Shown here: positions 1 through 7,294 of the stretch, in pieces
Layout of the letters: the number at the start of each line of letters is the position of its first letter
How positions within the stretch are numbered: position 1 is the first letter of the stretch
Assembly (NCBI GenBank): GCA_014729945.1
Contig: WJJC01000115.1
Span: 1-14,400 of the forward strand
DNA: 14,400 nt
Source: Candidatus Bathyarchaeota archaeon
GTDB taxonomy: Archaea; Thermoproteota; Bathyarchaeia; TCS64
Reading direction: 5' to 3'
The notes under the pieces: generated by a model
Databases searched by the model: none
What the model was told of the DNA's origin: nothing
The model's input: the letters and a program-made list of their open reading frames with translations, nothing else
Program-made: the position numbers and the translations under genes

Positions 1-1
1 C

Positions 2-91
2 TCGGAGAGAAGTATCGGCAGTTTGGTGTCCACTCTAGATGATCTTCTCAGCTGTATCCAGGCAGCTGAAGAAACATTAGAAGAGATTTAG
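2..91 (+). CDS. C-terminal end of a probable KEOPS subunit Pcc1 (partial)
   Basis: Reading from base 2, 29 codons are open to a TAG at 89-91; the gene begins outside the window. The peptide ends in SLVSTLDDLLSCIQAAEETL followed by EEI, an amphipathic helix of the kind that closes archaeal Pcc1, the small dimerising subunit of the KEOPS complex that makes the t6A modification of tRNA. From knowledge of archaeal gene order, Pcc1 is often found just upstream of the eS1 (S3Ae) gene, and eS1 is the next plus-strand gene here. The call rests on this short tail and the context, so it is tentative; another small helical protein is possible. Its stop overlaps the end of the convergent broken DsrE-like gene by a few bases. 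Confidence 0.45.
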   Translation, partial: SERSIGSLVSTLDDLLSCIQAAEETLEEI

Positions 92-433
92 AAAGAGTCC
101 CTATTGCTCGATTTTACTAGGTTGCCATAATCTTCAGCTACTCCTTTCTACACCTTCCACTAGTAGCTCTGTGGGTGTTAATCCGTGTATATATATGTAG
201 CTACAGTATACTTTTACCTGTGTGACTTTTCTTGTGAGTACTTTATCATCTTCTCCATATTATAGTAGCTGTCAGGGGGTTTTCTGTCCCGTCTTGGCAC
301 CGGCTACGGAGTCTTCCATTAAGAAACTTTGCTTTCCTATCGCAGATGAGATAGAAACGGATGCTAATCTGAATGCGTTCCATGGTTTCTCAATTCCCTA
401 AGCGGCATTGTTAACTATTATCGTTAAGTTCAT
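88..433 (-). pseudogene. Broken DsrE/DsrF-like sulfur-relay family protein
   Basis: No single frame is open, but pieces of a DsrE-family protein appear in order on the minus strand. From an ATG at 431-433 comes MNLTIIVNNAA, then an in-frame TAG (398-400) where the family usually has Tyr, then GIEKPWNAFRLA, FLMEDSVAGAKTGQKTP, DSYYNMEKMIKY, then LTRKVTQVKVYCS, GLTPTELLVEGVERSS and LVKSSNRDSF before TAA at 88-90. Joining them needs an extra C removed from the five-C run (G run at 275-279 on plus) and single bases restored near 239-241, 135-137 and 120-122. DsrE-like proteins are small soluble proteins of sulfur transfer or related redox chemistry, typically with the start 'NN..YGTE..WN..RLA' and the end 'C..ARGLT.EEL.EGV..S'. 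The usual CG.C motif is not preserved (Y-C-S-Y). I infer a dead gene, or a live one seen through sequence errors. Confidence 0.7.
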
Positions 434-491
434 ACTTGTTTCACTATATTTTCGGGTAATTACTTTTTTCTTGGTTGAATTTTGTCAAAAC

Positions 492-501
492 CTATATATT
501 A
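492..501 (+). promoter_or_regulatory. Probable box A (TATA) of the eS1 gene
   Basis: CTATATATTA lies about 27 bases before the likely transcription start and about 45 bases before the eS1 start region. That would leave a leader of roughly 15-25 bases carrying the GGAGA at 531-535. Bases 434-547 hold nothing else that I can recognise. Confidence 0.5.
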
Positions 502-547
502 TTGGGCTGTATGTACGTGTCACTGAACTAGGAGAGAAAATGAAAAA

Positions 548-1123
548 TTGTCCAGAGCAACAAGGGACAAATGGCGTCGCAAAGAATGGTATGATATCAT
601 TCTTCCACAGTACTTCGGCGGAACCAAAGTAGGAGAGACCCCCAGCGACGATCCAGAGAAGGTAGATGGCAGGGTCTTTGAGACCACATTAGCAGCTATC
701 ACAGGCGATTTCAGTCAAGAATATATGAAGATGTACTTTCAGGTCAACGAGCTTGAGGGGCATACTGCTCATACAGTTTTCAAGGGTCACGAGTACCTTA
801 GGGATTATCTTAGGAGCCTAGTTCGTAGGCGAAGTACCAAGATTGATGGATCCTTTAGAGTCAATACGACTGATGGCTACAAGGTTAAGGTAGTGGTTAC
901 AGCCATGACTCAGGGTAGGATTAAGACTAGTAAAGAGTACACTATTAGGAAGATTATGCAAGATATAGTTGAGGAGAAGGCTGCTAATCTTACGTTTGAC
1001 CAGTTAGCTCATGAGATGGTTCTAGGTAAGCTAGCTAGCGATGTGTACAATTTAGCGAAGAATGTTACAGCTCTACGTCACGTCGGTGTCCGTAAGAGCG
1101 AGCTTTTGACATTTCCGCAATAA
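548..1123 (+). CDS. rps3ae: Small-subunit ribosomal protein eS1 (S3Ae)
   Basis: This is the archaeal/eukaryotic eS1 protein of the 30S subunit, located near the mRNA exit and platform. Family features are the basic, Trp-rich start (TRDKWRRKEWYDIILPQYFGG), the GRVFETTLAAITGDFS block near residues 42-57, the HTAHTVFKGHEYLRDYLRSL block, RRRSTKID near 93-100 and the KVVVTAMTQGRIKTS block. At 191 residues it is close to the usual archaeal length. The open frame starts at TTG 548, 12 bases after GGAGA (531-535). An ATG at 540, correctly spaced from that Shine-Dalgarno, is out of frame by one base; one more A in the run at 543-547 would give MKKLSRATRDKWRRKEW. The start is therefore uncertain, but the rest is intact. 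A short T-rich stretch follows the stop. Confidence 0.95.
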   Translation: MSRATRDKWRRKEWYDIILPQYFGGTKVGETPSDDPEKVDGRVFETTLAAITGDFSQEYMKMYFQVNELEGHTAHTVFKGHEYLRDYLRSLVRRRSTKIDGSFRVNTTDGYKVKVVVTAMTQGRIKTSKEYTIRKIMQDIVEEKAANLTFDQLAHEMVLGKLASDVYNLAKNVTALRHVGVRKSELLTFPQ

Positions 1124-1171
1124 TTTTCTAATCAATATTCTTATCCGGACAAATACTCTTAGTTTTAGTAA

Positions 1172-1631
1172 ATGAGTAATTTAGATGATTTTGTTGGGAC
1201 ATTGCGTCTGCTCTCAGTGGAGACACATAGAGAAGACGGTAGTCTACATAGACGAGGAGAACGCAAAGGATATCTCATTTATAGTAGAGAAGGTTACATG
1301 AGTGTCGCATTCATGAAAGAGGCGCGTAGCAAGTTTGCCTCTGGGGATATCAGGGGCGGTACTGTAGATGAGAAGATTTAGGCTTTCAACGGATACATTT
1401 CTTATTGTGGAAAATACGCTGTAGAAGATAACTATGTGTACCATTATATTGAAGTGAGTCTCTTTCCAAACCTGGGTAGGAGAGAGACAGGAACGTTTCT
1501 ATGAGTTTGTTGAAGATAAGTTAATCCTAAGTACACCGCTTCAACTCGTCGGAGGTATGAAGCTCAGCTCTCATCTCATCTGGGAAAAGGTAACTGATTA
1601 CCCTCTCCAGACTCGTTTGAAGAGTTTGTAG
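1172..1631 (+). pseudogene. Broken lipocalin-like domain protein
   Basis: The first 69 codons read MSNLDDFVGTLRLLSVETHR, then RKGYLIYSREGYMSVAFM and KFASGDIRGGTVDEKI, which match the start of the small 'lipocalin-like' beta-barrel family. An in-frame TAG follows at 1379-1381. The same frame continues as AFNGYISYCGKYAVEDNYVY and HYIEVSLFPNL to 1473. The frame is then lost at the GGG of 1474-1476; removing one G gives LVGERQERFYEF and then LILSTPLQLVGGMKLSSHLI followed by WEKV. The rebuilt protein spans a whole domain of about 140-150 residues. So there is one nonsense change and one +1 indel. The family is mostly bacterial and poorly characterised, perhaps binding a small hydrophobic ligand, and transfer from bacteria is likely. 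The third segment stays open to TAG 1629-1631, overlapping the convergent M19 gene end by 34 bases. Confidence 0.7.
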
Positions 1632-2687
1632 AAGTTTTCACCTATTATGCCTTTTACTTCCTCGTCGGAGTACCCTCGTGCCACTAAGCCCATGCTGAGG
1701 TTTGGCATGTATCTTAGCCATCCGTATCCCCAGTCTTTGTCTAGTGCAGGGAAGTAGGTTTTATCCACGTTTTCCGGGTGCTGGCTGATATAGGCTACTC
1801 TGTCAAGTGTGCTGTTAAAGTCTACGTCTGATCCGAATCAACATGTTTTGCTCCCACGAGGTCAACAGTATAGTCTATCTGGTCTAGAATATCGTCTGTT
1901 AGCGTGCTTTTACCTGGTTTTTTTGCGAAGAAAAGGGTTATTCCTATTACGCCTCCTTTCTCGGCACATGCTTTAATCTGTTCATCGGTTTTTGCGCGTC
2001 TTAGTGCATAGTCTGTCCAGCCACCGTAGAACATGTATTTGTTATTCCATTTGGCAAAGTCGCTCAGCTCACGTGGAGTATTAGCTCTGGGTAGAATGTG
2101 TGTGAAGCTCACAGGGTCTTTACTATGCTCGATGGCATCCATACTACTGGGATCACCAGTATGACTCAGGTCTATGAGAACCCCTAGTTTATTCATCTCC
2201 TCTACTAGATCGAATCCATAGTTGCTCAACCCCGCCTGATTTTTCTCACTGCATCCATCACCCGCGCTGTTCCTGTAGTTATAGGTAAGCTGGATTACCC
2301 TGACTCCATAATCGTATGCGATCTCTAGGAAGTCCAGTGTTCCTTCGAGGAACTGACTGTTCTGTGGACCGAATATTACGGCATGTTTTCCCTCTTTCTT
2401 TGCGTGTGTTATGTCCCCTGCGGATTTGGCGATAAGGGCTTTATCCTTACTTCGTTTCGCCCAGTTGTAGTAGCTTTTTATTTCGCGTAATGCGTCGCCC
2501 AAGTTATGTTGCATGCATACAGTAACGTTTGAGGCGGTTATTCCCCCCGCGAGTAAATCGTCTACCCAGAGGTCTTCGCCGACGTAGTCTATGTATCCTA
2601 CTTGGCTTGCATCTATTATAATGGCTTCTCTGTGTAGTGCGAAGGGTGGTCTTCCTGGTCTTTGGTTAGGTCTTTGAAGTTGCTCAA
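1598..2687 (-). pseudogene. Broken peptidase M19 (membrane dipeptidase)-like protein
   Basis: The longest intact piece (minus, 2514-1822, extendable upstream without a start codon to about 2646) shows M19 family blocks: IIIDASQVGYIDY, GGITASNVTV, GVRVIQLTYNYRNSAGDGC, EEMNKLGVLIDLSHTGD, PVSFTHILPRANTPREL and EKGGVIGITLF. M19 enzymes are zinc amidohydrolase-fold dipeptidases. The frame breaks after VDLVGAKHV: restoring one base near 1839 (CAAC to CCAAC on plus) continues as GFGSDVDFNSTLDRVAYISQ and ends LYKLFKRVW-like at TAA 1598-1600 (FYKLFKRVWRG). At the other end, adding one G to the GGG at 2644-2646 joins the body to TTG 2685-2687 (MSNFKDLTKDQEDHP). The metal-binding H-x-D after strand one and the bridging Glu seem to be replaced, as in a divergent M19 subfamily, while the His of DLSH and FTH remain. 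Bacterial origin is likely. Confidence 0.8.
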
Positions 2688-2936
2688 TGTTTGTCGTTTA
2701 TTGATGAAGTTTATCGTATTTATTGTATAGCTAAAAGAATGTGATTTCTTGTTCGCATATTTGATTTTGTATACGGGAAAAGGTTACCCTACCGGTTTTT
2801 ATGGTGATTGAGGTTTGATCTGGGCTTGTTTCGGAGTTGTTTCCGGTATTTATTATACCTACTCCCCGTGGTGTGTAGAGGTTGTTATTTGGTAGTTGTT
2901 TTATTCTAGACTACGTTTTCATGATTAGAGGTATTC
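2688..2936. other. Gap between broken M19 gene and flavodoxin gene
   Basis: About 250 bases hold no supported gene. The only notable element is an AT-rich box A-like stretch TATTTATTATA at 2847-2857, flanked upstream by CCGG, which could start a transcript near 2880 with a leader of about 55 bases into the flavodoxin gene. A start-less open frame on the minus strand (2734-2910) is not supported as a gene. Confidence 0.4.
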
Positions 2937-3491
2937 ATGGTGATCAGGATTCTTGTTGTTTATGATAGTCTTACTGGTAACGTGGAGAAGATGGCTGAGA
3001 TGGTCGCAGAGGGCGTCCGGGAAAGAGGCGGAGAAGTGGATATTGTTAAAGTGGATGAAGTGGATCTGGATAAAATAGCCACGTATGATGGCTTTGCCTT
3101 GGGTTCACCAACCCACTGTGGCACAATGAGCTCAAAGATGAACAGTTTCATCAACAATAGGCTCCATAAGAGATATTGGGGGAAACTAGGGGGAAAGGTG
3201 GGTGTGGCTTTCACCTCCAGTGGTGGTTTGGGGGGTGGAAACGAGATTACCTTGATGGCTTTACTATCTGTTATCCTCAACTTTGGTATGATCACCTTTG
3301 GGATACCTGATTATGTATCTAAAGATGTGACGCTTCACTATGGGGCTGTGAGCATAAAGACGCCTGACAAAGACACCATTGAAGCCTGTAGGTTATTAGG
3401 CCGCAGACTGGTGGAGTACTCCATGATTGTTAAACAAGGATTAGAGTACACAGGGCTAGGCGAGAAAGATATAACTGGATTCAGCAAATAG
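2937..3491 (+). CDS. Flavodoxin-fold protein, WrbA / NAD(P)H-quinone reductase type
   Basis: The protein is a flavodoxin-like alpha/beta domain expected to bind FMN and to shuttle electrons, probably between NAD(P)H and a quinone or another acceptor in the cytoplasm. The phosphate loop is visible at the start (VVYDSLTGNVEKMA, residues 7-20). The second FMN loop is GFALGSPTHCGTMSSKMNSF near residues 52-71, resembling the WrbA 'GTPTRFGNM' loop, and the third is TSSGGLGGGNE near 93-103. Its 184 residues fit the family. ATG 2937 has GAGGT (2928-2932) only four bases away; the in-frame GTG at 2940 has a slightly better gap, so the start could be one codon later. The next gene begins 7 bases after the stop, suggesting one operon. 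The exact partner cannot be told; multimeric iron-sulfur flavoprotein is less likely because no Cys cluster motif is seen. Confidence 0.85.
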   Translation: MVIRILVVYDSLTGNVEKMAEMVAEGVRERGGEVDIVKVDEVDLDKIATYDGFALGSPTHCGTMSSKMNSFINNRLHKRYWGKLGGKVGVAFTSSGGLGGGNEITLMALLSVILNFGMITFGIPDYVSKDVTLHYGAVSIKTPDKDTIEACRLLGRRLVEYSMIVKQGLEYTGLGEKDITGFSK

Positions 3492-3498
3492 AGATATT

Positions 3499-3969
3499 AT
3501 GAACAATAAGAGAAAGATCGCCATCATAGTCTCGGTTATCCTAGCTTTTAGTTTCTACTTCCTATACAATAATACCACAGTGTACTGGGACGCCTACGCC
3601 TACGAGGTGTCACTAAAAGATAACCCTGAACCCGAGAACACGATCCCTTTGACCAGCGAGGATCTTTTTGATTACCCGGAAGTTGTTTCGGTGCTGGAGG
3701 AGGCTAAGCTAGAAGATTGGACCATGGTGACCCCGGAGGATGGCGATTCTTTGTTTGATTTTACTGATTTCCTTGAATCGAAGAACGAGGAAATGGAAAG
3801 GGGTTATGTGTATCTCCAGTGGGAGGAGGATACATACGCGGTCTATTTCACATCGTATGGGGGGATAGATGATCAACCAATCTATTTACTTTTAGCAGGG
3901 TTAGCCGGACTAGCAGCTTTGGGGTTAACTTCAGTTGAAATATACGGCTATATACGTATGCGAAACTAA
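3499..3969 (+). CDS. Small membrane protein with two end helices, function unknown
   Basis: I do not recognise a family. The 156-residue protein has a short basic start (MNNKRK), a hydrophobic helix at about residues 7-24 (IAIIVSVILAFSFYFLY), then an acidic soluble stretch of about 100 residues rich in Glu, Asp and aromatic residues, and a second helix at about 127-150 (IYLLLAGLAGLAALGLTSVE), ending in the basic YIRMRN. The likely topology is a hairpin with both ends inside and the acidic domain outside the cell. It starts 7 bases after the flavodoxin-like gene stops, so the two are probably co-transcribed. Whether the two proteins interact is unknown. The start is the first ATG; a purine-rich AGAGAT lies just before it. 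Confidence 0.75.
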   Translation: MNNKRKIAIIVSVILAFSFYFLYNNTTVYWDAYAYEVSLKDNPEPENTIPLTSEDLFDYPEVVSVLEEAKLEDWTMVTPEDGDSLFDFTDFLESKNEEMERGYVYLQWEEDTYAVYFTSYGGIDDQPIYLLLAGLAGLAALGLTSVEIYGYIRMRN

Positions 3970-4017
3970 GACCCTTTTTCAAATGCAAGCACTTATTATT
4001 CATAAACGGGTGAATCA

Positions 4018-4629
4018 ATGGCCACTAGAGAACAAGTAGCAAAAGAAGCAGCCAGATTACTATACAATGGCATAGTGAAAGAATACAAAGACGCGAAAGA
4101 TGTAGCGGCATCCAGCCTTGGAACACGGACTCTTCCAAGCAACTATGAGGTAGCCGTTGAACTTGATAGAATCGTAGAGAAGAGGGAGGGATCAGATAGA
4201 CTCACCATGCTAATCGAGATGCGTGAGATAGCTCAGCAGATAATGGAAAAATTAAAGGAACATACCCCGGTTCTCATAGGAAGCGTATGGCGTGGAACTC
4301 CCAGACAAGGCAGCGACATAGACATAGTAGTATATCACAGGGACCCGGATGAGGTAATAGAGGAGCTCAAAGATTACCAGCTAACAGGAAAAGAGTCAAA
4401 AGAATTCACCATCGGAGGATTACCCAGAACATCCACCCACATTAAAATACAGGTAAAAAAACACATAGTAGAGATAGTTGTAAGACCCCCAAGAGACAGT
4501 GAATATTACCACAAAGAACGATGCGAAACCTACGGGGACCTAAAGAAAGGGTTGAGGCTCAGGGAGCTGGAAAGACTTATACAGACAGACCCCCTCCGAC
4601 GATTCATACCTAAGAGGCGTAATAGATGA
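4018..4629 (+). CDS. Nucleotidyltransferase-fold protein (archaeal, pol beta superfamily)
   Basis: The protein belongs to the DNA polymerase beta-like nucleotidyltransferase superfamily, whose members move a nucleotide from an NTP to a target. The signature is GSVWRGTPRQGSDIDIVVY at residues 88-106: the GS pair at 88-89, GSD at 98-100 and two metal-binding Asp (D100, D102). A third acidic residue may be E152 in HIVEIVV. Residues 1-80 are helical and charged and look conserved-domain-like, not a linker. The protein resembles the head of CCA-adding enzymes but is far too short to be one. ATG follows a GGTGA Shine-Dalgarno (4009-4013). The stop overlaps the next start as ATGA (4626-4629), implying translational coupling to the phosphohexomutase. 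The substrate is unknown; the context hints at sugar-nucleotide work, but that is inference. Confidence 0.85.
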   Translation: MATREQVAKEAARLLYNGIVKEYKDAKDVAASSLGTRTLPSNYEVAVELDRIVEKREGSDRLTMLIEMREIAQQIMEKLKEHTPVLIGSVWRGTPRQGSDIDIVVYHRDPDEVIEELKDYQLTGKESKEFTIGGLPRTSTHIKIQVKKHIVEIVVRPPRDSEYYHKERCETYGDLKKGLRLRELERLIQTDPLRRFIPKRRNR

Positions 4630-5981
4630 AGCCAAAACTATTCGGAAGCTCAGGCATACGTGGACTGGCAAACATAGATATAACCCCTCAACTAGCTCAG
4701 CGCGTGGGGGCTGCACTAGCCACACTTCATAGGGGCAGCACAACTATAATTGGACGAGACACGAGGCTCACAGGACCCATGCTGGAGGCAGCACTCTCCA
4801 GTGGCATTAACTCAGTTGGTGGAGATGTTATACAAATAGGCATAGTACCTACACCGGTTACTGCGTGGATGATTCACGAGACGGGTTCAAAATCAGGAGT
4901 CTCAATAACAGCAAGTCATAATCCACCACCCTACAACGGATTAAAAGTATTCAACGATATGGGGGTTAGTTTAACGGTTGAGGAGCAGCTTCAACTGGAG
5001 GACGTACTGGAAAATGAACGATACCAATACGTTGACTGGAACAGGGTCGGCATGGTTGAGAAATACTACGCCATAGACCACTACGTGAATATGCTCATAG
5101 AAACCATTGAAACAGCCTCGGAACTTAAAGTCGGATTAGATTGTTTCTGCGGAGCAACAAGCACACTAGCACCAATAGCTTTCAAAGAATTCCAGTTAGA
5201 GACCAAGATAATAAACGCCTTACCAGATGGTAAATTCCCTGCCGGCAACCCTGAAGCCACCAGTCAGAGCCTTAGGAGACTCGGCGAATACATGAAATCC
5301 ACCGGATGCGATATTGGATTCGGCTTCGACGGAGATGGGGATAGAATGATGCCCGTTGGCGCTGATGGCAAGATGATTAGCCCCGACAGGGCTCTGGCAG
5401 CTTATGCTGGCTACATTGTGGAGCGTAATCAAGGGGGAACAGTCGTCACCCATGTGGGCGCCTCCATGAACATAGATGAAAAGGTCAAAGAAGCAGGAGG
5501 AAACATAGTGCGAACACCAGTAGGCGACGCCTATATCACGGAAGCTATGATGGAACATGATGCAGTGTTCGGTGGCGAGCCCGTTGGAGCATGGGTGTTT
5601 CCTGAGCACCATAAGTGCCCCGCCGGGGTAATGGGAGCTTTAAAAGTACTGGAAGCATTAGGCTACCTAGAACAGACCCTAGAAGAGTTCATCCAAGGAA
5701 CACCAGTCTATCCACTAAGCCGGGCTAAACTGGAGTGCCCCGAAAAAAAGAAAACAACAGCAATGAAAGAGGTTAAGAAGAAATACATGAATGTCTTTAG
5801 AGACTTTAACTCAGTGAGTACCGTGGATGGTGTGAGACTGGAACTGGACTCAGGATGGGTACTGATACGTCCAAGCGGGACAGAGCCCCTCATAAGGATA
5901 ACAGTAGAGGGTAAGACCAGTGAGGACGTAGAGAATATAATGAGGCAATCCATACAACTAGTTAAACAGGTGATAGGATGA
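4626..5981 (+). CDS. glmM: Phosphoglucosamine mutase / phosphohexomutase (GlmM-like)
   Basis: This alpha-D-phosphohexomutase moves a phosphate between C6 and C1 of a sugar phosphate; in archaea the usual role is glucosamine-6-P to glucosamine-1-P, though glucose or mannose phosphates are also possible. All four family motifs are present: the phosphoserine loop TASHNPPPYNG (S97), the Mg2+ loop FDGDGDR (D235, D237, D239), the sugar loop GGEPVGAW (316-323) and the phosphate loop RPSGTEP (415-421). The length of 451 is normal. ATG 4626 overlaps the previous stop. It in turn overlaps the next gene (stop TGA 5979-5981, next ATG 5978), so three genes form one coupled unit. Placement beside a GlmU-like enzyme supports the glucosamine reading. 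Cytoplasmic, with no signal peptide. Confidence 0.92.
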   Translation: MKPKLFGSSGIRGLANIDITPQLAQRVGAALATLHRGSTTIIGRDTRLTGPMLEAALSSGINSVGGDVIQIGIVPTPVTAWMIHETGSKSGVSITASHNPPPYNGLKVFNDMGVSLTVEEQLQLEDVLENERYQYVDWNRVGMVEKYYAIDHYVNMLIETIETASELKVGLDCFCGATSTLAPIAFKEFQLETKIINALPDGKFPAGNPEATSQSLRRLGEYMKSTGCDIGFGFDGDGDRMMPVGADGKMISPDRALAAYAGYIVERNQGGTVVTHVGASMNIDEKVKEAGGNIVRTPVGDAYITEAMMEHDAVFGGEPVGAWVFPEHHKCPAGVMGALKVLEALGYLEQTLEEFIQGTPVYPLSRAKLECPEKKKTTAMKEVKKKYMNVFRDFNSVSTVDGVRLELDSGWVLIRPSGTEPLIRITVEGKTSEDVENIMRQSIQLVKQVIG

Positions 5982-7246
5982 AGGCGGTTATACTCGCGGC
6001 GGGTAAAGGAACAAGACTCAGGCCATTAACAGATAATACACCCAAACCCATGCTCATGATAGCTGGACGACCACTCCTAGAATGGACTATATTGAGGATA
6101 AAAGAAGCTGGTATACGCGAGATACTAGTGGTAACTAACTATCTTGAGGACCAGATAAAGGACTACTTCAAAGATGGGTCAGGCCACGACGTCAAGATCA
6201 GTTACAAGACCCAGAAAGAAACCAGGGGAACCGCAAATGCCTTCCTCCAAGCCAGAGAATTCGTTGAGAATAGCAAGTTTATGGCGCTTTACGGTGACCA
6301 TTACCTAACTGAAGGCGTGTTGAAGAGAATAAAAGAGAACCACGAGGAGAGTGAGGTAGCTGTAGCCTCATTAAAAGTGGATGACCCTAGCCAGTATGGA
6401 GCGTTCAAACTGGATGGAGAATACATAAAGAAAGTAGTGGAGAAACCCGACAAGGGAAAAGAACCCAGCAAATACGCTAATGTTGGAATATACATCTTCC
6501 CCCCGGGAATCTTCGATTATATCGAGAAGACCAAGAAGAGTCCACGCGGCGAATACGAGATAACCGACACCATGCAACTAATGATAGATGATAACATCCT
6601 ATTCAAGAAACATGACATTAGAGAGGAAGAATGGATGGACATCGGGTTACCATGGACACTACTAGAGGCAAATGAGAGAGCAATGAAGGAAATAGACTTC
6701 AAGATAGATGGAACAGTCGAGGACGGAGCCAAACTTCATGGACAGGTATGGGTCAAGAAAGGAGCCAAAATAAGATCAGGGGCATACATCGAGGGACCAG
6801 TAGTAATTGGGGAAGAATGTGACATAGGACCTAATTGCTACATCAGACCCGGTACCTGTCTAGGTAAAAGAGTACGGGTAGGCAATGGATGCGAGGTGAA
6901 GAACAGCATAATCGGTGATGAGAGTAACGCATCCCACCTTAGCTATATAGGGGACAGTATAATCGGTAAGAACTGTAACCTAGGAGCAGGCACTATAACA
7001 GCCAACTTAAGGTTCGATAAAACACCCATCGAGGTCAGAGTGAAAGGTGAACGCCTGAGCAGTGGAAGAAAGAAACTCGGTGTAATTATGGGTGACAAAG
7101 TCGAGACAGGTATAAATGTGAATATCCACCCCGGAGTAGTCATTGGGACCGGTACATGGATAGCCCCAGGAATAACTGTACAACGTGACGTAAAAGGAAA
7201 GGTCCTGAAATATTTCTTCAGCGACCTAAAGGAACGCCCCCTATAA
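5978..7246 (+). CDS. glmU: Bifunctional sugar-1-phosphate nucleotidylyltransferase / acetyltransferase (GlmU-like)
   Basis: Two domains are clear. Residues 1 to about 235 are a nucleotidyltransferase with the NTP-binding LAAGKGTRLRPLTDNTPKPM at 6-25, the KTQKETRGTANAFLQA block and EKPDKG at 155-160. From about 245 to 410 are left-handed beta-helix hexapeptide repeats (GPVVIGEECDIGPNCYIRPG and following). His320 in ASHLSYIGDSIIG and NLGAGTITANLRFD match the acetyl-CoA site of GlmU. Archaeal enzymes of this build, such as Sulfolobus ST0452, acetylate glucosamine-1-P (or galactosamine-1-P) and then couple it to UTP or dTTP. Its length of 422 is normal. ATG 5978 follows a GGTGAT Shine-Dalgarno at 5969-5974. 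It overlaps glmM by 4 bases. The product would feed glycan synthesis for glycoproteins or the cell surface. Confidence 0.92.
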   Translation: MKAVILAAGKGTRLRPLTDNTPKPMLMIAGRPLLEWTILRIKEAGIREILVVTNYLEDQIKDYFKDGSGHDVKISYKTQKETRGTANAFLQAREFVENSKFMALYGDHYLTEGVLKRIKENHEESEVAVASLKVDDPSQYGAFKLDGEYIKKVVEKPDKGKEPSKYANVGIYIFPPGIFDYIEKTKKSPRGEYEITDTMQLMIDDNILFKKHDIREEEWMDIGLPWTLLEANERAMKEIDFKIDGTVEDGAKLHGQVWVKKGAKIRSGAYIEGPVVIGEECDIGPNCYIRPGTCLGKRVRVGNGCEVKNSIIGDESNASHLSYIGDSIIGKNCNLGAGTITANLRFDKTPIEVRVKGERLSSGRKKLGVIMGDKVETGINVNIHPGVVIGTGTWIAPGITVQRDVKGKVLKYFFSDLKERPL

Positions 7247-7256
7247 TCCCACATCA

Positions 7257-7265
7257 TTTATTATA
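7257..7265 (+). promoter_or_regulatory. Probable box A before the DUF2095-like gene
   Basis: TTTATTATA lies about 30 bases before the ATG at 7295, right for an archaeal TATA box giving a very short leader. Just before the ATG is a perfect 6-2-6 palindrome TGAGATTGATCTCA (7280-7293) covering the expected transcription start, a plausible operator. Confidence 0.4.
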
Positions 7266-7294
7266 CACAGTTTATGCTATGAGATTGATCTCAA

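Noticed and set aside
408..632. Plus-strand open frame of 74 codons before and into eS1
   Set aside because: It runs through the eS1 promoter and into the eS1 coding region in another frame, with no family resemblance; only its internal ATG at 540 is of interest, for the eS1 start.
398..1381. In-frame TAG codons in the DsrE-like and lipocalin-like genes as pyrrolysine or readthrough sites
   Set aside because: Several intact genes here end in TAG (for example the flavodoxin, the dehydrogenase and the 56-residue gene), and both TAG-bearing genes have further frameshifts, so decay or error is simpler.
2734..2910. Minus-strand open frame of 59 codons between two TAG codons
   Set aside because: It has no usable start codon and no family I recognise; an open run of this length can arise by chance. 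It might be a gene remnant, but that cannot be supported.
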